A stretch of 64,000 bases of DNA from QZLE01 sp033852075 (lineage in GTDB: Bacteria > Pseudomonadota > Gammaproteobacteria > QZLD01), in NCBI GenBank assembly GCA_033852075.1, contig JAWSVC010000023.1, positions 1 to 64,000 of the forward strand. Direction: 5' to 3'. How positions within the stretch are numbered: the first letter of the stretch is position 1; the number at the start of each line of letters is the position of its first letter. Made by a program: the position numbers and the translations under genes. The notes below the pieces were generated by a model, which was given only the letters and a program-made list of their open reading frames with translations, searched no databases and had not been told where the DNA came from. Of this stretch, positions 35,421 through 44,006 are shown piece after piece.

Positions 35421-36278
35421 ATGCCGGCACTTTTTGTTGAACAACTTACCGTAATTGATTGCTCATATCTTGATAGCTATAACCTGTTGCTTGGTGCAAG
35501 CTGGATAGTTAATGTAGAGCTTAATGGAATTTTAAATGAGCAAGGTATGTTATTTGATTTTGCATTAGCTAAAAAAGTTATTAAAAATGTTATTGATCAA
35601 ACTGTTGATCATAAATTGCTAATTCCCTCAAAATCTGAATCTGTTAAATTTAAATCTGAATTAGAATCCGTATCTATTGAATTTAATTCCCCTGCAATCG
35701 GCAATTTAAATATGGATGCTCCTGCATGCTCTGTTGCTTGTATACCTGCTGAAGAGATCGAAATAACTGCTGTGGAAGAATATCTTCAACAAGAAATCAT
35801 TGAACATCTTCCTGATAATATTGATTCAATCAAAATAAAGTTGCGAGAAGAAGAGATTGTTGGTGCAAGCTATAGATATTCGCATGGTTTAAAGCAACAT
35901 GATGGTAATTGTCAGCGTATCGCTCATGGTCATAGGTCTGCTATTAAGATTCTTAAAAATGGGGAGCGAGATAGTGGCCTGGAATCCAAATGGAGTGAAT
36001 TTTTCGATTCATCATACCTAGCATTTAAAGAAGATATAATTGAATACAAGACTGTAGATGATATGGATTATATTGTCTTTGGTTATGAGGCCTCGCAAGG
36101 CTTTTTTACTTTATGTATTCCAAAAGCAAACTGTCATTTGCTCGATACAGAGACTACAGTAGAAAATATTGCAGTGTATATCTATGAATCATTAGTAGCC
36201 GATGACGAAAATTCCGATTTTTCGGTCTATGCTTATGAAGGGGTCGGTAAAGGCGCAATGATTAATGAACTAATTTAG
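35421..36278 (+). CDS. Two-domain 6-pyruvoyl-tetrahydropterin synthase/QueD-like protein
   Basis: The product is 285 aa, about twice the length of QueD. Each half looks like one T-fold domain. The first (~1-135) has LLGASWIVNVELNGILNEQG, MLFDF and TVDHKLL; the second (~145-285) has CQRIAHGHRSAI, TVDDMDYIVFGY and AYEGVGKGA. HGHR and the D-H pair match the zinc and catalytic positions of 6-carboxytetrahydropterin synthases, but the complete zinc-His set is not evident in either half. Gammaproteobacterial tandem-domain homologues are annotated as QueD-like without proven activity. It sits 2 bases from the next gene, so it is the first gene of the RND efflux transcript. Confidence 0.7.
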   Translation: MPALFVEQLTVIDCSYLDSYNLLLGASWIVNVELNGILNEQGMLFDFALAKKVIKNVIDQTVDHKLLIPSKSESVKFKSELESVSIEFNSPAIGNLNMDAPACSVACIPAEEIEITAVEEYLQQEIIEHLPDNIDSIKIKLREEEIVGASYRYSHGLKQHDGNCQRIAHGHRSAIKILKNGERDSGLESKWSEFFDSSYLAFKEDIIEYKTVDDMDYIVFGYEASQGFFTLCIPKANCHLLDTETTVENIAVYIYESLVADDENSDFSVYAYEGVGKGAMINELI

Positions 36279-36280
36279 TA

Positions 36281-38629
36281 ATGAATAAAAATTTATTTAA
36301 TTTTATAAAATATAGTCTGTTTGTTATTAGTCTGGTTTTTGTTAATTTTTCGAGCGCTTACGCTAGAAATTTTTCTGTTGGCGTTTCACTTGATGATGCA
36401 GATAACATTCAATTTAATCAGCTTTTAAATCTGATTAATATTGAACTTGCTGAATTATCCAGTGATGATCTTGTACTAAGCATTTCTAAAAAAAATGTAT
36501 TAAATGGTAAAAATAATTTGCAATTTATTGCAGATAATAATCAGCTTTTACTAAATGATTCTTCAATAGACATGATTTTAGAACTTGGAGTTTTATCATC
36601 TAACTCTTCTGTCTATTTAAAAAATCTAAATAAGCCTGTTTTTAGCCCAATCGTTATAGATTATAAACAGCAAGGGTTTAAGCAAATTGATGGTAAGAGC
36701 TCAAAACCTAACCTGGTGTTTCTTAGCTCCTTTAGATCTTTTGTAAATGACATTACTGAATTTAAAGAGCTGGTTAATTTTTCATCATTAGCCATTATTC
36801 TTGATAAAAGCTTTAAGGCTGATACTAAACTCTTAGATCGGTTAAAGAAGGCGTTAATTGATCCAAGCGATTTTGCTGTTGAAATTGTTTTTTACGATAG
36901 TGATATTCAAAAATTTAAACAGAAATTATCAAGTGGTTTTGACGCCGCATATGTTACACCTTTACCTTTGATGGAATCTGATCTGATTCAGGTGTTTGAT
37001 GTTCTTAAATCTTTATCCATACCTAGCTTTGCCATGCTAGGTAAAGATTATGTGGAAAAAGGAGCCTTATTAGCAACTGCAGATCAGGTCGATTTTAAAA
37101 GACTTGCTCGTAGAATTGCTATTGTAATTCAGCAGCTAGCACTTGGAGTACCTGCTACTGATATTTCTGGATTGTTTGTGCAAAATGAAAGCCTTTGTAT
37201 AAATATGAATACAGCAAATAAAGTAGGTTATAGCCCAGAGTGGGGTGTTCTTAATGAGGCCGAATTAATAGACCTTGATATTGATACTGATAACGACTCG
37301 CTTAGTTTTTTAGAGGCAATAAATATTGCTGAAAAATCAAATTTGGAACTGGAACACACCAGGCAAAATTTAGCTATTTTAGAACAGGATATTAATATTG
37401 CTCGTAGCAATTTATATCCGACCTTGAAACTTGATTTGGCAAGAATTGATGTTGATAAGGAACATGTGTCACCATATCAATATCAGCACGAAACCAAGGC
37501 TACACTTACAGTATCTCAAGTATTATTTTCGGATATGGCCAATGCCGGTATTGATATCCAGGAATATTTGCGACAAGCAGAACAGGCTGCTGTTGATGCT
37601 AAAAGGCTTGATGTAATTTATGAAGCATCACATAGGTATATAGAGGCGTTATATTTAAAAACATTATTGAATGTTAAAAAAGAAAACTTAAAACTTACCA
37701 GATCCAATTTAGGCTTAGCAAAGCTTCGCGAATCTATAGGCTATTCGCGCCTATCCGATGTATATCGTTGGGAAAATAAATTAGCTACAGATCGAAAGAG
37801 TTTTGACGAAACACATGCCCAATATCTCCAGTTATTAAATAAATTAAATGAGATCCTAAATCAGACTCAGAGCAAACAATATAGTTTTGAAGATATAGAT
37901 GTTTCCAGTAGTTATTTTCTTTTGAATAACCAGCAAATATTTGATTACATTCAAACTCCGCAAATACTGGAAAACTACAAGGCTTATTCTGTAGAAAATG
38001 GAGTGAATAATGCTTATGAAATCAATCAAATAGAATTATCTCTTAAATCATTGGAAAGATTGGTAGTAAATAAAAAACGTAATCTTTGGATGCCTGAAGT
38101 AGCTTTCCGGGGGCAAGTTAATGAGGCTCTTTCGCAAAAAGGAGATGGTGGTCAGCTTTTGGTTGGTAAGGATGATACGTCCTGGAATGCCGCGCTTGTG
38201 TTATCTTGGAAACTTACTCAGGGTGGGGCTAAGATAGCAGAGCTTTCTAAGGCAGAGTTGGAATATGGACGATTGCTTACAGAAAAAATCAAGGCTGAAA
38301 AATCGATAGAGTTAAGAATTCGCTCAAGCATGCATAAATTACTAGCATCCTATCTTGGTATAGAAAATAGCAAAAAAGCATATAATGCAGCCGAAAAAAA
38401 CCTAAATTTAGTACAGGATGCCTACGTTAAAGGATCTGTATCTGTATTGGATTTAATAGATGCTCAACACGTAGCTAATATTTCAAAGGAAAGCGTTGCT
38501 GGTTCCAAGTATCAGTTTTTACTCGATTACATTGCATATCAACGGGCAATAAGTAAGTTCTTCTTTAAGATGAACAACGAACAACAAAAGTTATGGTTAA
38601 AGCAATTTTCTGCTTATAAACAGGAATGA
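36281..38629 (+). CDS. TolC-family outer membrane protein with an N-terminal substrate-binding-protein-like domain
   Basis: The product is 782 aa, about 330 longer than a usual TolC. A signal peptide covers ~1-28 (cleavage after AYA). Residues ~30-330 form an alpha/beta region resembling the periplasmic ABC_sub_bind type (SVGVSLDDADNIQFNQLL, PVFSPIVIDY, LAIILDKSF, AAYVTPLPLMESDL). Residues ~345-775 are the TolC efflux channel: SFLEAINIAEKSNLELEHT, heptad-rich helices, NLYPTLKLDLAR and VKGSVSVLDLIDAQ. The channel exports drugs or other molecules with the MFP and RND genes that follow. The start lies 2 bases after the QueD-like stop with no strong Shine-Dalgarno, suggesting coupling. Confidence 0.82.
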   Translation: MNKNLFNFIKYSLFVISLVFVNFSSAYARNFSVGVSLDDADNIQFNQLLNLINIELAELSSDDLVLSISKKNVLNGKNNLQFIADNNQLLLNDSSIDMILELGVLSSNSSVYLKNLNKPVFSPIVIDYKQQGFKQIDGKSSKPNLVFLSSFRSFVNDITEFKELVNFSSLAIILDKSFKADTKLLDRLKKALIDPSDFAVEIVFYDSDIQKFKQKLSSGFDAAYVTPLPLMESDLIQVFDVLKSLSIPSFAMLGKDYVEKGALLATADQVDFKRLARRIAIVIQQLALGVPATDISGLFVQNESLCINMNTANKVGYSPEWGVLNEAELIDLDIDTDNDSLSFLEAINIAEKSNLELEHTRQNLAILEQDINIARSNLYPTLKLDLARIDVDKEHVSPYQYQHETKATLTVSQVLFSDMANAGIDIQEYLRQAEQAAVDAKRLDVIYEASHRYIEALYLKTLLNVKKENLKLTRSNLGLAKLRESIGYSRLSDVYRWENKLATDRKSFDETHAQYLQLLNKLNEILNQTQSKQYSFEDIDVSSSYFLLNNQQIFDYIQTPQILENYKAYSVENGVNNAYEINQIELSLKSLERLVVNKKRNLWMPEVAFRGQVNEALSQKGDGGQLLVGKDDTSWNAALVLSWKLTQGGAKIAELSKAELEYGRLLTEKIKAEKSIELRIRSSMHKLLASYLGIENSKKAYNAAEKNLNLVQDAYVKGSVSVLDLIDAQHVANISKESVAGSKYQFLLDYIAYQRAISKFFFKMNNEQQKLWLKQFSAYKQE

Positions 38630-38637
38630 ATTGATTA

Positions 38638-39765
38638 ATGAATATATTCTTAATTAAAAATAATTTATCCCGATTCGTATTCGGCACAGCTTTATTATTT
38701 CAGTTATTTATCTTAATTGGGTGTTCTGAGGATAATAAAACTAATTCTGCTGATACTAATTTTATACGCTCGGTTATTTATGAGGTTGTGCATTCCCATA
38801 ATCAAGCTGGTACAAGATCATTTTCCGGTGTGGCTCGTTCTGCATCAGAAGTGCGTATAAGTTTTAAAATCCCTGGAACAATTGTTGAGTTACCGGTAAA
38901 GGTTGGTGATTCTCTGAAAAAAGGTCAAATCATAGCTGCGATTGATCCAAAGGATTTTCAGCTAAAAGTTAATGAGGCAAATGCTGGTTTAAGAACTGCA
39001 GAATCAAGGTTACGTGCCGCCAAATCTAATTATTCCAGAGTACAGCGCCTTTATGAACACAGGAATGCATCTAAATCAGATTTAGATGCAGCAAGAACCG
39101 CATTTGAAGAAGCGAACGCTGGTGTATCAGCAGTATATCAACAGTTAACTTTGGCTAAAAGACAATTATCATATACAAAAATTTATTCACCAGCAGACTG
39201 TAAAGTTGCAGCAACACTTGCCCAAAAAAATGAAAATATTGGTGCAGGTCAGCCTTTAGCGTTGTTAAATTGCGGAAATGATATTGAGGTTGAAATTGCC
39301 GTTCCAGAACAGTATATAACTGCAATATCGCAATCTTCAAAAGCTAAGGTTTCATTTTCATCAATACCAAACACCACTTTTGAAGCAACTATCTCTGAAA
39401 TTGGAGTTGCGTCTACCGGACGTTTAACAACTTTTCCTGTGATTTTGATTGTAAAAAATAACGGTCTTATTCTTTCAGGTATGGCAACAACGGTATTTAT
39501 TGATTTTGGAGAAGAAAATTTTTCACAACAAATTTTTATATCATCGAATGTTGTTCAGGAAGATCAGCAAGGTCGCTATGTTTATGTGCTCATACCGGAA
39601 GGTGATTTATATAAGGTTAAGCGGAGGCAAGTAACAATCGGACAAATAGATTCTCGTGGTATTGAAGTTATTTCTGGTTTATCCGAAGGAGAATTGGTTG
39701 TTAGCGCGGGAATCAGTCATATGCACGATGGCTTGAATGTAAAACTCTTTAAAGATAAAAAATAA
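38638..39765 (+). CDS. RND efflux periplasmic adaptor (membrane fusion lipoprotein)
   Basis: The product is 375 aa. The lipoprotein signal ends LFILIGCSEDN, with the lipobox Cys at ~29. The adaptor domains follow in order: first barrel-sandwich half (VRISFKIPGTIVELPVKVGD), LKKGQIIAAIDPKDF, an alpha-hairpin (SRLRAAKSNYSRVQRLYEH and the DLDAARTAFEEANAGV helix), the second half (IYSPADCKVAATLAQKNENI) and a beta-barrel/MP domain (ISGLSEGELVVSAGISHM). It bridges the inner-membrane RND pump and the TolC channel. Operon order TolC-MFP-RND with gaps of 8 and 11 bases. Confidence 0.92.
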   Translation: MNIFLIKNNLSRFVFGTALLFQLFILIGCSEDNKTNSADTNFIRSVIYEVVHSHNQAGTRSFSGVARSASEVRISFKIPGTIVELPVKVGDSLKKGQIIAAIDPKDFQLKVNEANAGLRTAESRLRAAKSNYSRVQRLYEHRNASKSDLDAARTAFEEANAGVSAVYQQLTLAKRQLSYTKIYSPADCKVAATLAQKNENIGAGQPLALLNCGNDIEVEIAVPEQYITAISQSSKAKVSFSSIPNTTFEATISEIGVASTGRLTTFPVILIVKNNGLILSGMATTVFIDFGEENFSQQIFISSNVVQEDQQGRYVYVLIPEGDLYKVKRRQVTIGQIDSRGIEVISGLSEGELVVSAGISHMHDGLNVKLFKDKK

Positions 39766-39776
39766 CTCAGTAGCTC

Positions 39777-42700
39777 ATGAAAAAGTCATTAACTCAGATC
39801 GCAATTGAGAATAATCGTGTTACTTGGATAGCAATGATACTGCTTATTTTAAGTGGTATCTTTTCGTACTTGCACATGCCTCGCAGCGAGGATCCTAATT
39901 TTATTCTGCGCATAGCTACGGTAGTAACTTATTTTCCTGGTGCTAGTCCAACAAGAATGGAACAGCTGATAACAGATAAGTTGGAAAAAGAGATAAAAGA
40001 GATTCCGGAATTAGATTTTGTATCCAGCACATCCATGACTGGCGTTTCAGTTATCTATGTGAATATTAAAGAAAGTATTACCGATTTAGATCCCGTATGG
40101 GACAGATTAAGGCGCAAAGTTGATTCTGCAAAAGCTAATCTTCCTAAAGAGATAATTGGCCCGATAGTAAATGATGAATTTGCTGATGTATATGGAGTTA
40201 TACTCAATGTTGTCGGTGATGGGATTGAGTATTCCTATTTGAAAGATGTTGCTGATGAAGTAAGAGATGAGCTTCTTTTAATAGATGAAGTATCCAAAGT
40301 TGAGCTGTTTGGAGAGCAGGAGCAACATATTTTTGTTGAATATGATAATTCACGACTATCAGAGTTGGGCATTTCTCCTTATCAGCTATCTCAAATATTA
40401 CAGGGAAGAAACATTATTATTCCTGGTGGCGATATTGCTATTGGGAATGAACGCATCGTACTTGAGCCAAGCGGTAATTTTGAATCTATTAAAGAATTAA
40501 AAAAGACCGTAATCAATATTCCTGGTAGTAAAGAACTTGTTTATCTCAGAGATATAGCTTCTATTAAAAGAGGTTATATTGATCCTGCAAATACCAAGGT
40601 TAAATATATGCAACAACCTGCTATTTCGCTTGGAGTTTCATTGCGTGACGGAGGAAATATTCTAGAACTTGGTACAAAGGTAAGGGCCTTGGTAAACCGA
40701 ATTAAGAATGATTACCCTTATGGAATTGAGTTTAAAGAGGCGACATTTCAACCTGATATAGTAGAACACAAGATCAATGATTTTGTTGCTAATCTTGGAC
40801 AATCGATTCTCGTTGTTGCATTAATGATGGTTCTTACGCTAGGACTAAGAACTGGATTGGTTGTATCTAGCTTGGTGCCAGTAACCATAATCATTAGCAT
40901 TATGATCATGAGCTTGTTTGATATATGGCTTGATCAAGTCTCTCTTGCATCATTAATAATTGCACTTGGAATGTTGGTTGATAATGCTATCGTAATAGCC
41001 GAATCCTTTATTATCAGAGTAGAGGAGGGACAGCAAAGAATTGATGCTGCAATTGATTCAGTAAAAGAATTAAAAATACCACTTCTGACATCCTCGCTAA
41101 CCACTGCGGCAGCATTTTTCCCGATATATCTTGCCGAGTCTATGTCTGGTGAATATACCCAGTCAATTTTTAAGGTTGTTACAATCACATTGCTGACATC
41201 ATGGATTCTGTCTATGACATTTGTTCCCATGCTTTGTATTATCGCGCTAAAAATCAATAAGAAAGAAGGGGTAGATCTTTACGGAGGTTATACATACAAA
41301 GTCTATCGTGCATTTTTAGGTTTGTTGTTAAGAAATAAAGCAATAGTTGGTATCTTTGTATTTGTCATATTTGTACTAATTATGGGAGCAGCTAAATCAG
41401 TTCCACAGATCTTTTTCCCTCCCTCTGATCGAGCATTTCTTACTGCCGAATATGAATTACCGGAAGGTTATAGTATTGAGGCTACTGAAGCTGTAGTAGA
41501 AAAAGTTTCAGATTTTATGCGATCAAGTTTAATGACTAAAAACAACGTCGGCAAAGGAATACTTGATTGGACCAGCTTTGTCGGGCAGGGTGGACCTCGC
41601 TACGTGATGAATTATAACCCTCAGGCTCGGCGGTCAAATTATGCCATTCAATATATCAATCTGGATTCAATGGATTCTGCAGATATGATAATTGAATCTT
41701 TGGAAAAATTTGCCTTTGATAACATTTTGGATTTACGCCTTATTGTTAAACGCCCAGAGTTAGGGCCTCCTGTTATCAGACCAGTTGAGGTAAGAATAAT
41801 TGGAAGAGATACAGATTATTTATTCTCAATTGCTGACAAATTACGTGAAAAATTTCAGGAAGTTAGTGGTCATAAAAATCTAGCCGATAACTGGGGCGCC
41901 AGAACCAAAAAATTACTTGTAAAAATAGATCAAGAGCGAGCGCGTCGTGCCGGTGTATCAAGTCAGGATATTGCGATATCTCTTAGAACCGGCTTGAGTG
42001 GTATGGAACTTACAAAATACAGAGAGGATGATAAATTAATTCCTGTTGTATTCCGCTCTGAACATTCAGATCGCAAAGACATAAGTCAATTGGAATCAAT
42101 GAATGTATTTAGTCAGGCAACAGGATATAGCGTACCACTTAAGCAGGTGGCAGATATAGAAGTGGATTGGGAATATTCTAAAATCAAGCGTCGTGACGGC
42201 CTTAGAACTGTAACAATTCATGCTGACCTGAAACCAGGAGCAACGACGGTGGGGGTGATTAATCAGGTAAAACCATGGTTAGATGAACAGGCCAAAACTT
42301 GGCCAGTAGGGTATCGCTATGAGCTAGGTGGTGAGATTGAAACATCTGTAAAATCCAGCCAAGCCATTGCTGACAAGTTACCAATTGCCGGATTAATAAT
42401 CATTATGCTTTTAGTTGTGCAATTTAATTCAGTAAGAAAGTCACTGATTATCTTAACTACAATTCCTTTGGGTCTTATTGGGGTTGTAATAGGTCTTATT
42501 GCATTGGATTCATATTTTGGATTTATGACCCTGCTTGGAATAGTTTCTCTTGCTGGTATTGTTGTAAATAACGCTATTGTATTGATTGAAAGAATACAGA
42601 TGGAGATTAATGAGTTTGGGCATGAACCGTTTGATGCCATTCTGGAGGCCTGTCAGCGTCGTATGCGCCCAATCTTTCTAACAACAGCTACAACTATAGG

Positions 42701-42848
42701 TGGGCTTCTACCTCTTTATTTCGGTGGAGGATTGATGTGGGAACCTATGGCGATCGCGATTGTTTTTGGATTATTGTTCTCAACAGTTTTAACCCTTGGT
42801 ATTGTGCCGGTAATGTATGCTGGTTTTTATAGGATAAAAGGAAAGTAG
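39777..42848 (+). CDS. RND-family efflux permease
   Basis: The product is 1023 aa, with TM1 at ~12-30 and two groups of TM helices around residues 335-550 and 865-1020. Two large periplasmic loops include YFPGASPTRMEQLITDKLE and PQARRSNYAIQY. The Asp-containing TM4 motif (ALGMLVDNAIVIAES) marks proton-driven pumps. The drug-transporting HAE family is favoured over the metal CzcA family by general layout, but the substrate is unknown. The 3' end overlaps no gene, yet the minus-strand ORF starting at 43074 would read into it if its internal terminator is ignored. Confidence 0.92.
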   Translation: MKKSLTQIAIENNRVTWIAMILLILSGIFSYLHMPRSEDPNFILRIATVVTYFPGASPTRMEQLITDKLEKEIKEIPELDFVSSTSMTGVSVIYVNIKESITDLDPVWDRLRRKVDSAKANLPKEIIGPIVNDEFADVYGVILNVVGDGIEYSYLKDVADEVRDELLLIDEVSKVELFGEQEQHIFVEYDNSRLSELGISPYQLSQILQGRNIIIPGGDIAIGNERIVLEPSGNFESIKELKKTVINIPGSKELVYLRDIASIKRGYIDPANTKVKYMQQPAISLGVSLRDGGNILELGTKVRALVNRIKNDYPYGIEFKEATFQPDIVEHKINDFVANLGQSILVVALMMVLTLGLRTGLVVSSLVPVTIIISIMIMSLFDIWLDQVSLASLIIALGMLVDNAIVIAESFIIRVEEGQQRIDAAIDSVKELKIPLLTSSLTTAAAFFPIYLAESMSGEYTQSIFKVVTITLLTSWILSMTFVPMLCIIALKINKKEGVDLYGGYTYKVYRAFLGLLLRNKAIVGIFVFVIFVLIMGAAKSVPQIFFPPSDRAFLTAEYELPEGYSIEATEAVVEKVSDFMRSSLMTKNNVGKGILDWTSFVGQGGPRYVMNYNPQARRSNYAIQYINLDSMDSADMIIESLEKFAFDNILDLRLIVKRPELGPPVIRPVEVRIIGRDTDYLFSIADKLREKFQEVSGHKNLADNWGARTKKLLVKIDQERARRAGVSSQDIAISLRTGLSGMELTKYREDDKLIPVVFRSEHSDRKDISQLESMNVFSQATGYSVPLKQVADIEVDWEYSKIKRRDGLRTVTIHADLKPGATTVGVINQVKPWLDEQAKTWPVGYRYELGGEIETSVKSSQAIADKLPIAGLIIIMLLVVQFNSVRKSLIILTTIPLGLIGVVIGLIALDSYFGFMTLLGIVSLAGIVVNNAIVLIERIQMEINEFGHEPFDAILEACQRRMRPIFLTTATTIGGLLPLYFGGGLMWEPMAIAIVFGLLFSTVLTLGIVPVMYAGFYRIKGK

Positions 42849-42870
42849 GTGTTTTTGCATAAAACTCGCA

Positions 42871-42900
42871 TAAAAAAGAGGAGTCATTTGACTCCTCTTT
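42871..42900 (-). terminator. Minus-strand intrinsic terminator inside the reading frame of the 43074 ORF
   Basis: A perfect 11-bp stem AAAGAGGAGTC / GACTCCTCTTT (42875-42885 / 42890-42900) has a 4-base loop. On the minus strand it is followed by a TTTTTTA tract; on the plus strand the downstream side has no T run. It therefore points at the minus-strand ORF and lies within its codons ~59-69. Confidence 0.85.
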
Positions 42901-43074
42901 ACCTTTCACCCTTTTGTTTTGTTGTTCTTCATACCATTCATCAAGATATGAATTAATCTTATATCGCTCATTAGATCTTTGTGAGCTTTTACTTTTTTGA
43001 TGTGCTCCGCCTTTTTTGAGTAAAGGGTTAAGAGCAACCTGATTTCTATATTTAAAATGGTTTGCCTGTTTCAT
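42871..43074 (-). CDS. Small basic protein with a nonstop-mRNA architecture, unknown (arfA-like logic)
   Basis: ATG at 43074 with strong AAAGGAGAAGTAA upstream opens a ~68-residue basic protein: MKQANHFKYRNQVALNPLLK, then KGGAHQKSKSSQRSNERYKI, NSYLDEWYEEQQNKRVKG and KEESNDSSF. The last ten codons are the hairpin and T-tract of the terminator at 42871-42900. There is no stop codon before it; the next in-frame stop is not reached until 42745, inside the RND gene on the other strand. Transcripts ending at the terminator are therefore nonstop and would be tmRNA substrates. The same arrangement controls ArfA, the alternative ribosome-rescue factor (~70 aa, basic). The sequence lacks the KGKGSY box of ArfA, so homology is not claimed. 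It follows an rtcB relic. Confidence 0.6.
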
Positions 43075-43097
43075 TTACTTCTCCTTTATATTTTAAA

Positions 43098-43280
43098 TTA
43101 TCCCTTAATGCATACTACTTGCTTTAAGGTGTATTTAATCTTTACAAGATCGGACTGTTTCTGCATTACAGAATCAATATTTTTATATGCACTTGGTATC
43201 TCATCCAGCACATCCTTATCTTTGCGACATTCAATGCCTTTGGTCTGTGCCTCAAGATCTTTTCTGGTAAATGATCTTTT
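43098..43280 (-). pseudogene. RtcB RNA ligase, C-terminal relic (~60 codons)
   Basis: The frame ends with AYKNIDSVMQKQSDLVKIKY then TLKQVVCIKG, preceded by GIECRKDKDVLDEIPS and RSFTRKDLEAQT. This matches the very C-terminus of RtcB (the family ends ...D-IP-AYK-ID-VM--Q-DLV...TLRQ-VC-KG). RtcB is a ~400-480-residue GTP-dependent 3'-phosphate RNA ligase; all of its Mn-binding core is missing. The codons upstream of ~43280 read into a terminator (43304-43336) and do not look like RtcB. It has no usable start. It is a decayed gene whose 3' neighbour survives. Confidence 0.75.
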
Positions 43281-43303
43281 GGCCTTTAAAAAGCAAGACC
43301 CAT

Positions 43304-43336
43304 AAAAAAACCCTGACAGCACTGCTAACCAGGGTC
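43304..43336 (-). terminator. Intrinsic terminator between the 14-codon ORF and the rtcB relic
   Basis: The minus strand reads ACCCTG-(14 bases)-CAGGGT followed by TTTTTT. The loop can form a further AGC/GCT pairing. It lies ~55 bases after the stop of the small ORF at 43389-43433. Confidence 0.75.
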
Positions 43337-43388
43337 TTTTAGTTAGAAGGCTGTAAAGCCCCCTAATGAATTATAAACGGGAGGCTTA

Positions 43389-43433
43389 TTAGATATATTT
43401 TTCCTTTGAGATATTATTTATAGATTGTTGCAT
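43389..43433 (-). CDS. 14-codon ORF in a promoter-to-terminator leader transcript
   Basis: A consensus AGGAGG with a 5-base spacer precedes ATG at 43433. The peptide is MQQSINNISKEKYI and is followed by TAA. Hairpins follow: AAGCCTCCC pairs with GGGGGCTT (43361-43390), with an alternative GGCT-TTAC-AGCC, then the terminator at 43304-43336. This is the layout of an attenuator leader or of a small RNA carrying a micro-ORF. The peptide has no run of one amino acid that would point to a biosynthetic attenuator (three Ile, two adjacent Gln, two adjacent Asn). Confidence 0.45.
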   Translation of the reverse strand: MQQSINNISKEKYI

Positions 43434-43469
43434 TGAAACCTCCTATAGCTGATTTTGAAATTGGTGTGG

Positions 43470-43498
43470 TATCTTACTCTTATGTTTGAAGCAGTCAA
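43470..43498 (-). promoter_or_regulatory. Sigma-70-type promoter for the leader / rtcB-relic unit
   Basis: On the minus strand TTGACT (43493-43498) is separated by 17 bases from AAGATA (43470-43475); reading TAAGAT gives 16 bases. This is close to consensus at the -35. Transcription would start near 43463, ~30 bases before the micro-ORF. Confidence 0.6.
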
Positions 43499-43616
43499 TA
43501 TAAATATCTCATTTTTCAGACAATCTTGTTTTTACCAAAAAAATAACTGAGAACAGATTAATAAAAAAAGGATGTTTTAGTAGATCAATTATGCTTTTTA
43601 GCCTATAAATAGCCAT

Positions 43617-43970
43617 ATGAGTGAAGAAAACCGTAAACATAAACGGGTCAAAATAAATCGTAAAGCGATTATCATACAATCAACAGGAGAGAAGGTCATT
43701 GCGAAGGCGTGTGACGTATCAATTGCTGGTGTAGGTATTGTATGTGAGTATAGCTGCGATGTTGGTCAGACCTTTGAAATTATTGTGAACCTGCTTGGTG
43801 ATCCTAAGCTTGGTGTTTTACATTTTAAAGCACAGGCAAGGTTTATCAATCTAATAGGAGGTTTAGACGCCTATAGAATAGGTTTTCAGGTAGTTGAGTT
43901 TTATGGCAATAGTGAAAAGCTGTTGGCAAGCTATATTCAAAGCAAATCTAATCAGCCTTCTTGGGTTTAA
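43617..43970 (+). CDS. PilZ-domain protein
   Basis: The product is 117 aa. The N-terminal RKHKRVKINRKA supplies the R-x-x-x-R motif, and CDVSIAGVGIVCEY the (D/N)-x-S-x-x-G motif, which together bind cyclic di-GMP. The rest is a short beta-barrel (FKAQARFINL, YRIGFQVVEF). It is a stand-alone PilZ effector that probably acts on motility, adhesion or secretion. It has no linked cyclase or phosphodiesterase. Its upstream region abuts the divergent leader transcript at 43463. Confidence 0.88.
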   Translation: MSEENRKHKRVKINRKAIIIQSTGEKVIAKACDVSIAGVGIVCEYSCDVGQTFEIIVNLLGDPKLGVLHFKAQARFINLIGGLDAYRIGFQVVEFYGNSEKLLASYIQSKSNQPSWV

Positions 43971-44006
43971 TTTAATAAGCAGCATCTTTTCTAAGGATAA
44001 TCAGTT

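Noticed and set aside
42745..42870. C-terminal 40 codons of the frame opened at 43074
   Set aside because: They lie past a strong same-strand terminator and inside the RND gene on the other strand, so they are unlikely to be made.
43281..43322. The N-terminal codons of the 74-codon frame opened at 43322 as a real start of the RtcB-like ORF
   Set aside because: The ATG lies inside a terminator hairpin, has no ribosome binding site, and the residues before ~43280 do not resemble RtcB.
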